Both the position numbers and the translations under genes were made by a program. This document shows positions 14,936-19,538 of a DNA stretch of 19,538 bases, piece after piece (within the stretch, counting starts at the first letter, position 1; the number at the start of each line of letters is the position of its first letter). The notes below the pieces were generated by a model. The model searched no databases, was not told where the DNA came from, and saw only the letters and a program-made list of their open reading frames with translations. This stretch comes from Muribaculaceae bacterium (GTDB taxonomy: Bacteria; Bacteroidota; Bacteroidia; Bacteroidales; Muribaculaceae), in assembly GCA_016287065.1 (NCBI GenBank), contig JAEEVB010000008.1, forward strand, positions 1 to 19,538. Reading direction: 5' to 3'.

Positions 14936-16456
14936 TCAGTTGATGTTTTCATATTTGTCGTCAAGCACCTTGCCTGCCGCCTTATTGAAGAGGTCGAGCA
15001 GCTTGTACTCAACCGTGCGGTCGGAGTAGTGTTTGGCATCGCGGCTGATGCGGTTAAGTTCGGCATTCAGGGTGTTATTGTCAACGCTCTTGCGACCGAA
15101 GAATGTCTTGCGTGTGGTCACATTCTTGATGATGTTGGCAAGGTTCTCTTCACCCGGATTGAACAGCTGCACATGGCGCAGGTTCTGGTGCAGTTCGTTA
15201 AGCCACTCGGTATAGTAGTCGAAGAAGTGTTCGGTGAGTTGACGGTAGAACTGCGAAGTGGCGAAGTCACTCTTGATTTTGGGTTCGTCTTGCGTGTAGC
15301 CCTGACCGATGATGCTCTTGAAACCGGTGCGCAGATATACATAAAGCATGTGGAACTTCACCATGGGTTTGTAGAGCAGTTCGCGAGTCTCGAGCCCGAA
15401 AGTGGCAAAGTCCACATCAAGCCTGTCATGTTCCAACCCATATTCAAAGGCCTTGGCAGGCTGGAAGCCGCCCACACTGTCATAAATCAGGTTTCCGGCA
15501 AGTCCGGCAAACTTGAGCGGGGCCATCGCACCCACCAGTTCCACAAGGTGGGCAGGGTCGTGCTGGTCGCGCACATTGCCCGGGTCGTAGTCATAGGGTA
15601 TCGACGAAGTCTGGTCGCCCAGATAGTATATCACATTCACATTGCGGTCGTTAGGACCGGTGAGTGTCTCGTTATAGTATTGCAGCGCCGACTGCGTCTT
15701 CACCACAAAGTCGGCCTTGTCGATGCTCTTGCCCTGGCTGTTATTCAGGTTGAAGTAAGGCAGCACCGTGAGACCACCAATGGGGGCATGCTGCAGGAAA
15801 CTCTTGTTGCTCACATCGATGTTCTGCGCCTGACGTATGTTCTTCACCAAGATGGGGAATCCTGCTGCACCCGTGCCGCCAAAGATACTGCTGATGAAGA
15901 AGATGCGGTCGCCCTCGTTGAACACATTGGCAAAGGCCTTGAACTCCTCGCTGTCCTTCACCATGTTGAGCGCCACACTGCCAATGTTGGGCGAACCCAC
16001 AAAGCCAATGTTCATCTTGTTCTCGAGCTGATAGTCGGCAAAGAGCAGCGACGACAGCGCCTGGTTGGGCTCGTTCATGGTGTCGTAGCCAATGAAGTCG
16101 CGGAACTTGCACTGGCCCACAGCCTCCATGTTCATCACAAAGCTGTCGTTGATTTGCGCCGTGGTGAGTCCCATGATTTCCTGCAAGGTCGAAATCTTCA
16201 TCGCAAAGAATCCGTCGCCATTCACCTGACGGCCATACAGTTTCTCGCGAATCATGCGGTAGCTGTTGAGCAGCGACTCGGTGCGCTTCAGGTCTTCATT
16301 GCTCTTGTGCGGGTCGATGATGAGGGGCACCAGTTCGAAGTTCTCCAGCGGCTTGCCATCTTCGTCGAGCGGACGCACTCCGGCGGCGGCAAGCATCACG
16401 AGCGACTTGAGCACTCGCGAACCGGTTCCGCCTATGGCAAATACAAATAGTCTCAT
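14936..16456 (-). CDS. Tubulin/FtsZ-like GTPase (Tubulin_2-type)
   Basis: A 506-residue protein of the tubulin superfamily but distinct from FtsZ. The N-terminal nucleotide loop is FVFAIGGTGSRVLKSLV (4-20). The tubulin signature is GGTGAAG at 193-199 within FFISSIFGGTGAAGFPIL, where FtsZ has GGGTGTG. A long insertion (about 30-145) separates strand 1 from the central part. The segment IGFVGSPNIGSVALNM (150-165) and a C-terminal half of mixed helices follow (to about 490). No FtsZ-type C-terminal peptide is seen. Its neighbours are a membrane protein upstream and an actin-fold ATPase downstream. Proteins of this group are known in operons proposed to act in membrane remodelling (recollection). 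Polymer formation is inference. It starts at ATG 16456 and ends in TGA. Confidence 0.85.
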   Translation of the reverse strand: MRLFVFAIGGTGSRVLKSLVMLAAAGVRPLDEDGKPLENFELVPLIIDPHKSNEDLKRTESLLNSYRMIREKLYGRQVNGDGFFAMKISTLQEIMGLTTAQINDSFVMNMEAVGQCKFRDFIGYDTMNEPNQALSSLLFADYQLENKMNIGFVGSPNIGSVALNMVKDSEEFKAFANVFNEGDRIFFISSIFGGTGAAGFPILVKNIRQAQNIDVSNKSFLQHAPIGGLTVLPYFNLNNSQGKSIDKADFVVKTQSALQYYNETLTGPNDRNVNVIYYLGDQTSSIPYDYDPGNVRDQHDPAHLVELVGAMAPLKFAGLAGNLIYDSVGGFQPAKAFEYGLEHDRLDVDFATFGLETRELLYKPMVKFHMLYVYLRTGFKSIIGQGYTQDEPKIKSDFATSQFYRQLTEHFFDYYTEWLNELHQNLRHVQLFNPGEENLANIIKNVTTRKTFFGRKSVDNNTLNAELNRISRDAKHYSDRTVEYKLLDLFNKAAGKVLDDKYENIN

Positions 16457-16497
16457 ATATTGATAGGTCTAATATTTTTTCTCTTGAATCAAAAACA

Positions 16498-16944
16498 TCA
16501 CTGCGGAATGGGCGTGTGACGGCAGTTGCTGCTCCACCACCTGATGGAGAACGATGCAATCACAAAGAGCACCGCCACGGTGAGCAGGTTGCTCACGCTA
16601 AAGGCCATTGCCTCGTGGGCATAGTCCTTGCCGGCGCTGTTGAAGATGCCTGTGGTCACGAAGTAGCAGATGATGGGTGTGATGAGGGTCACAATCACCA
16701 GCATGCTCAGCCAGTGCCACCAGCGCGCAAACCGCACCGAGTTAATCACATAGTAGTAGATGGCGGCCATCAGCCAGGCCATGCCTATGCTGATGGCGGT
16801 AACGATGCCATAGATGCTGTTGTTATACATCTCATCGCTAAATCCTTGGGCATAGTAGAGTTTTTCAAGAATTTCTACTTTGAAAATCCAGTACAGCACA
16901 GTCACGATGATGCCCGTCACCAGATATGTCACTTTTTTCTCCAT
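16498..16944 (-). CDS. Four-helix inner-membrane protein
   Basis: A 148-residue integral membrane protein with helices at about 5-22, 44-68, 78-97 and 113-134 and short loops. The first loop (about 23-43) is the longest and holds LYYAQGFSDEMYNNS. The sequence has no recognised enzymatic motif. It starts at ATG 16944, 16 bases after the vWA lipoprotein gene, and precedes the tubulin-like gene by 41 bases. A role as membrane anchor or receptor for the tubulin-like protein is suggested only by gene order. It ends in TGA. Confidence 0.8.
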   Translation of the reverse strand: MEKKVTYLVTGIIVTVLYWIFKVEILEKLYYAQGFSDEMYNNSIYGIVTAISIGMAWLMAAIYYYVINSVRFARWWHWLSMLVIVTLITPIICYFVTTGIFNSAGKDYAHEAMAFSVSNLLTVAVLFVIASFSIRWWSSNCRHTPIPQ

Positions 16945-16960
16945 CGTATATCAGTTTTTG

Positions 16961-18421
16961 TTATTTCTCAATTTCTATTGTCAATGTCGCATAGTTGCTC
17001 TCGCCAGCGGTGAATGCATCGTAGATGCCGCGCAGGAACTGCTCAAGCCCGAAGGTGGTGCCGGCAAAATCGCCGCCGGCGTGGCTGTCGTCGCGGCTGG
17101 TGCATCGGCTAATCCACTCGGGGAAGTCATTACGCAGGCTCAGGGTCACCGCATCGCGGGGCGATTGGGGCTTACCTGTGATGGTGATGAGGTGCGACAT
17201 GCCCTCCAGGTAGTCCTTGTTGTTGCCGTTGATGTCGGCAGACTCCACCTTGCGCACCTTGATGGCATAGCCGTCGTGCGACTGAACAGTATAATTGTTC
17301 ACATCGGTCAAGAAGGTGTCGCTCTTGCGCAGGCCGTTGAGCGCTGCCGCCACCGAGAAGCACAGCACGCCCGTCTCGCGGTCGCCCTCACACTGGGTGA
17401 GTGCACCCTGCTTGTCGCGGCTGATGCGGAAGCGGCCCACATCGTCTTTCCAGCTGGGCAGTATCCTGTACTTCAACTGGCTCTGGGCCTGGTTGAAGCG
17501 ATAGGTCTGCAGCACGCCAGGCAAGTTCAGGAAGCGGTCGAAACGCGCATCGCCCGCCATGCGGTCCATCACCTGGGCATCGGCTATCACTATCACATAG
17601 AAAGGCCTGCGGCCGCGATAGTCAAAGGGTTCGCCATTGTAGGGGTAGTACTTGCCGTCGAAGTCGCCCATGAGCTGGTTCACGATAATCGACTTGCCCT
17701 TATATTGCTTGAAGATGGCGGTGGCAAGACTGTTCTCCTCGTTGAGTATCTTTTCCACGCTCACATCGGCCGTATTCTTGGGCGAGTAGATGAGGTCGGT
17801 CACCAGCACGCTCACATTGCCGGGCTTCTGCGCCTTGAAAATCTTGTCGAAGATGAGTTGGAAGTCGGTAAAGCTGGCGTCGCCAGTGCCGCGTGTGCTT
17901 TCGTAGATGTTGCGGTCTTGCAAGAAGCTCGCGGTGGTGCCGTTATAGGGATAAATGTCGTTGTTCACGATATTGATGCTCACCTGCTGCTCGTCGGCAG
18001 GGAAGTAGTTGATGAGGTCGTTCACCGCCTTCTTCAGCTGGCCGCCACCACTCGTCTGGTCATAGGGCACCATCGAGCCACTGCGCTCGAAATAGACTGT
18101 GAGCGAGTAGCTCGCCACGCCATAGGCCTTCACATTCCAGTGCATGGGCGGACGCAGGCTGCCGCCCACTTCTTCAATCATCTTGCTCAGGTTCTCGATG
18201 TTGATTTCGCCATTCTCATCAACGTAGTCACTGTAGCGGTCGGGGCTGGCCTTGATGATGCTGCAGATGCTATCGAAGCGGGCCTGCGTGGTGTCGCCTT
18301 GCAAGAAGGCATCCTTCACCATCTTCTCAATGGGTGAACCGCTACAAGCGCCCAGCATGAGGCTCAAAACCAGCGTCACAGCACCCAGCAACAAGGAAAA
18401 GGTCGGTTTGCGTTTCTTCAT
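16961..18421 (-). CDS. Lipoprotein with von Willebrand A-like domain and variant MIDAS
   Basis: A 486-residue exported lipoprotein, first gene of the operon. The signal (1-25) ends in the lipobox LGAC with Cys26. A helical region (30-90) is followed by a vWA-like domain (about 100-285). The metal site reads YFERSGSMV (110-118), where the usual DxSxS is ExSxS (Glu112, Ser114, Ser116). A Thr near 179 (RGTGDASFTDF) and VTD at 207-209 fit the other MIDAS positions. The C-terminal part (about 300-486) is mixed strand and is not recognised. It would face the periplasm or cell surface and bind a partner through a divalent metal (family knowledge plus inference). ATG 18421 is preferred to GTG 18427 because it gives the cleaner MKKRKP signal start. 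Confidence 0.82.
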   Translation of the reverse strand: MKKRKPTFSLLLGAVTLVLSLMLGACSGSPIEKMVKDAFLQGDTTQARFDSICSIIKASPDRYSDYVDENGEINIENLSKMIEEVGGSLRPPMHWNVKAYGVASYSLTVYFERSGSMVPYDQTSGGGQLKKAVNDLINYFPADEQQVSINIVNNDIYPYNGTTASFLQDRNIYESTRGTGDASFTDFQLIFDKIFKAQKPGNVSVLVTDLIYSPKNTADVSVEKILNEENSLATAIFKQYKGKSIIVNQLMGDFDGKYYPYNGEPFDYRGRRPFYVIVIADAQVMDRMAGDARFDRFLNLPGVLQTYRFNQAQSQLKYRILPSWKDDVGRFRISRDKQGALTQCEGDRETGVLCFSVAAALNGLRKSDTFLTDVNNYTVQSHDGYAIKVRKVESADINGNNKDYLEGMSHLITITGKPQSPRDAVTLSLRNDFPEWISRCTSRDDSHAGGDFAGTTFGLEQFLRGIYDAFTAGESNYATLTIEIEK

Positions 18422-18474
18422 TTCCACAATATGCTATTACTCTTAATTTACTAAAAAAATATATATTAAACCTA

Positions 18475-18482
18475 CAAATATA
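18475..18482 (-). promoter_or_regulatory. -7 element of the tubulin/actin operon promoter
   Basis: TATATTTG on the minus strand fits TAnnTTTG, 54 bases before the lipoprotein ATG. A clear -33 TTTG at 19-21 bases is not seen (one TTTG is 12 bases away, a TTG 22 bases away). All eight minus-strand genes downstream have gaps of 41 bases or less and no internal terminator that I can see. Confidence 0.5.
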
Positions 18483-18593
18483 CACACTTTCGCGCAAACC
18501 ACAGCAATCCACCCGCAAAAAAAACTTTTCCCCACCCTTCAGTCATTATTTTGGGTCCTCATCGCATTCCCCAAGAGCAATCAAAAGCGCCCC

Positions 18594-18639
18594 GCAAAAA
18601 AGCCCCGCATTTCGGAGCTTTGTGTGGGAAAAGAGTTGA
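18594..18639. repeat. Left copy of 46-47 base direct repeat with terminator-like hairpin
   Basis: GCAAAAAAGCCCCGCA, then TTTCGGAGCTTTGTGTGG, then GAAAAGAGTTGA. It matches 19492-19538 except for about three positions. On the minus strand GCTCCG / AAATG / CGGGGC followed by TTTTTT is an intrinsic-terminator shape. Confidence 0.85.
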
Positions 18640-18765
18640 TGTATCAATATTGTTGAGCCCAAGGGTCTAATTGGTTTGAACAACCATGATTTGCATGAAA
18701 TTTATCGTGCAATTCAAAAAACACAAATTACAAGATAAAAAACGCAGAGTTTTTTCAGTTAAGAA

Positions 18766-18797
18766 TTTGGTTGGTAATAATTAAAAGTGTACTTTTG
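18766..18797 (+). promoter_or_regulatory. Promoter of the island gene
   Basis: TTTG (18766-18769), 20 bases, then TACTTTTG (18790-18797), a full match to the Bacteroidetes -33/-7 consensus. The leader to the ATG at 18858 would be about 50 bases. The rest of 18428-18857 shows no gene. Confidence 0.7.
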
Positions 18798-18857
18798 CAA
18801 AAAAACATCTCTAAATTCGCAAACACAAAAAATATAGCAACAATAATTTTATAAAAT

Positions 18858-19361
18858 ATGCATTTAAAAAATAAAAAAGTATTGGTTCTATTGATTGTGG
18901 CTATTACTATTATTGCCATTTGCGGGTATTTCATTCATTACTATCGAGAGACGAATGTTGATTTTCAATTTGTAAAGACATTCCGAATACCAAATAATGA
19001 ATATGACCAGAGATCCTTTACTTCGTATTACTATATTACCAGTGACGAATTATTAGATTATTTCCTTGGAGAGTATTTAACAAATCATTATGGATATTGC
19101 TACGATAGTCTTTTTATAGATAAAATGAAAGGTGAATTAAATTTCAAAGACTATCATTATCTATTAAGCCCCCAAAAGAAAATAATTAATCTTTCTTATT
19201 CTCCATCCCATAATAAAAATTACTATGATGGCTGCGGTCACTTATTACATGATTTAGGAGATAGAAATGTTTTAGAACCAGTTTTCGAGAATGGTTTTAT
19301 TGATTCAATGTATTTGTATAGGATAGAAAAGACGGATAAATTTATACAGCCAGGTCCATAA
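18858..19361 (+). CDS. Unrecognised single-pass membrane protein in an A+T-rich island
   Basis: A 167-residue protein that I do not recognise. It has a basic N-terminus (MHLKNKK), one membrane helix (about 7-26) and an outer domain of about 140 residues that is rich in Tyr, Asp and Asn (for example NHYGYCYDSLFIDKMKG and HNKNYYDGCGHLLHDLGD). Two cysteines near residues 98 and 145 could pair. Base composition is visibly lower in G+C than all other genes here; for example 19081-19140 has only 15 G or C in 60 bases. It has its own consensus promoter and lies between two direct repeats. It may be a recently acquired cassette. An immunity or surface role is possible for such orphan proteins but unsupported here. 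Confidence 0.72.
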   Translation: MHLKNKKVLVLLIVAITIIAICGYFIHYYRETNVDFQFVKTFRIPNNEYDQRSFTSYYYITSDELLDYFLGEYLTNHYGYCYDSLFIDKMKGELNFKDYHYLLSPQKKIINLSYSPSHNKNYYDGCGHLLHDLGDRNVLEPVFENGFIDSMYLYRIEKTDKFIQPGP

Positions 19362-19386
19362 GTATTCATTTTATAATCGTTATTTA

Positions 19387-19467
19387 GACTTTAAAAGTCG
19401 AGTGTTTTCCTTTTTAGGAAACCGCTGGTGCGTTTATGTTTGGAAGGTATTGTTTCCTAAACATAAA
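19387..19467. repeat. Cluster of three inverted repeats after the island gene
   Basis: GACTTT-A-AAAGTC at 19387-19399; TTTCC/GGAAA at 19406-19421; TTTATGTTTGGAA pairing with TTTCCTAAACATAAA at 19433-19467 with one bulged T. None is followed by a proper T-run on the plus strand. A fourth, CCGCAATTGCGG, lies in the following repeat. Confidence 0.65.
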
Positions 19468-19491
19468 GCCTATAAATCGTTGAGATTACCA

Positions 19492-19538
19492 GCAAAAAAG
19501 CCCCGCAATTGCGGAGCTTTGTGTGGGGAAAGAGTTGA
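19492..19538. repeat. Right copy of the 46-47 base direct repeat, with minus-strand terminator
   Basis: GCAAAAAAGCCCCGCAATT, then GCGGAGCTTTGTGTGGGG, then AAAGAGTTGA at the window edge. On the minus strand GCTCCGC-AATT-GCGGGGC followed by TTTTTT is a perfect intrinsic terminator. The repeat may continue outside the window. Confidence 0.85.

Noticed and set aside
11775..18337. Long plus-strand frames at 11775-13082, 15029-16450 and 16880-18337
   Set aside because: Each is antisense to a minus-strand gene with clear motifs (actin-like, tubulin-like, vWA lipoprotein). They reflect codon bias and show no domain, start context or promoter.
18594..19538. Integron attC sites flanking the island gene
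   Set aside because: The repeats lack clear paired R and L boxes of the GTTRRRY / RYYYAAC type and no integrase is present. The hairpin is better explained as a minus-strand terminator.

Overview
The window looks like a chromosome segment from a gut-type member of the Bacteroidales (inference). The evidence is repeated promoters of the Bacteroidetes form TTTG / about 20 bases / TAnnTTTG, no clear Shine-Dalgarno sequences, an rsfS-ftsH gene pair, an OmpH-like lipoprotein, a DUF2807 (GIN-like) protein beside an ECF sigma factor, and short U-tailed hairpin terminators. No rRNA, tRNA, CRISPR array or transposase gene was recognised.

Left part (1-6300). The 3' end of an Xaa-Pro aminopeptidase gene carries an in-frame TAG and converges on an rsfS-ftsH operon. 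The FtsH is highly unusual: it has three complete, diverged AAA+ ATPase modules in tandem before one M41 zinc-protease domain (1185 residues; ordinary FtsH has one AAA+ module and about 650-700 residues). Upstream lies pepD, an M20 dipeptidase, with its own promoter and terminator. A 9-bp tandem repeat (consensus GARCTCCGA) appears after pepD, again near 8470, and as coding sequence in the acidic C-terminal tail of FtsH.

Middle (6300-9540, plus strand). First comes a small membrane protein and an OmpH/Skp-like lipoprotein. Then follow an ECF sigma factor with a four-helix membrane partner, and a secreted DUF2807 beta-helix protein. A motif matching at 19 of 21 positions lies about 55 bases before the start codons of both the sigma gene and the DUF2807 gene. 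This suggests one sigma regulon.

Right part (9540-18430, minus strand). Eight tightly packed genes form one predicted operon. In transcription order they encode: a lipoprotein with a von Willebrand A-like domain (variant MIDAS); a four-helix membrane protein; a tubulin/FtsZ-like GTPase; a 267-residue protein whose frame continues through a TAG into a large actin/Hsp70-fold ATPase; a membrane-anchored coiled-coil protein; a tail-anchored zinc-ribbon protein with a basic, proline-rich linker; and a tail-anchored zinc-ribbon protein carrying an FtsK-gamma-like winged helix. A tubulin homologue and an actin homologue thus sit with envelope, membrane and potential DNA-binding partners. This is the best candidate for a little-described system, perhaps membrane remodelling or envelope-chromosome coupling (inference).

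Far right (18590-19538). A visibly A+T-rich island holds one unrecognised single-pass membrane protein gene between two nearly identical 46-47 base direct repeats, with a cluster of inverted repeats at its 3' side. It looks like an acquired or recombining cassette. The only two TAG codons that end reading frames in this window both sit where the protein appears to continue in the same frame. The other 17 stops are TAA or TGA.
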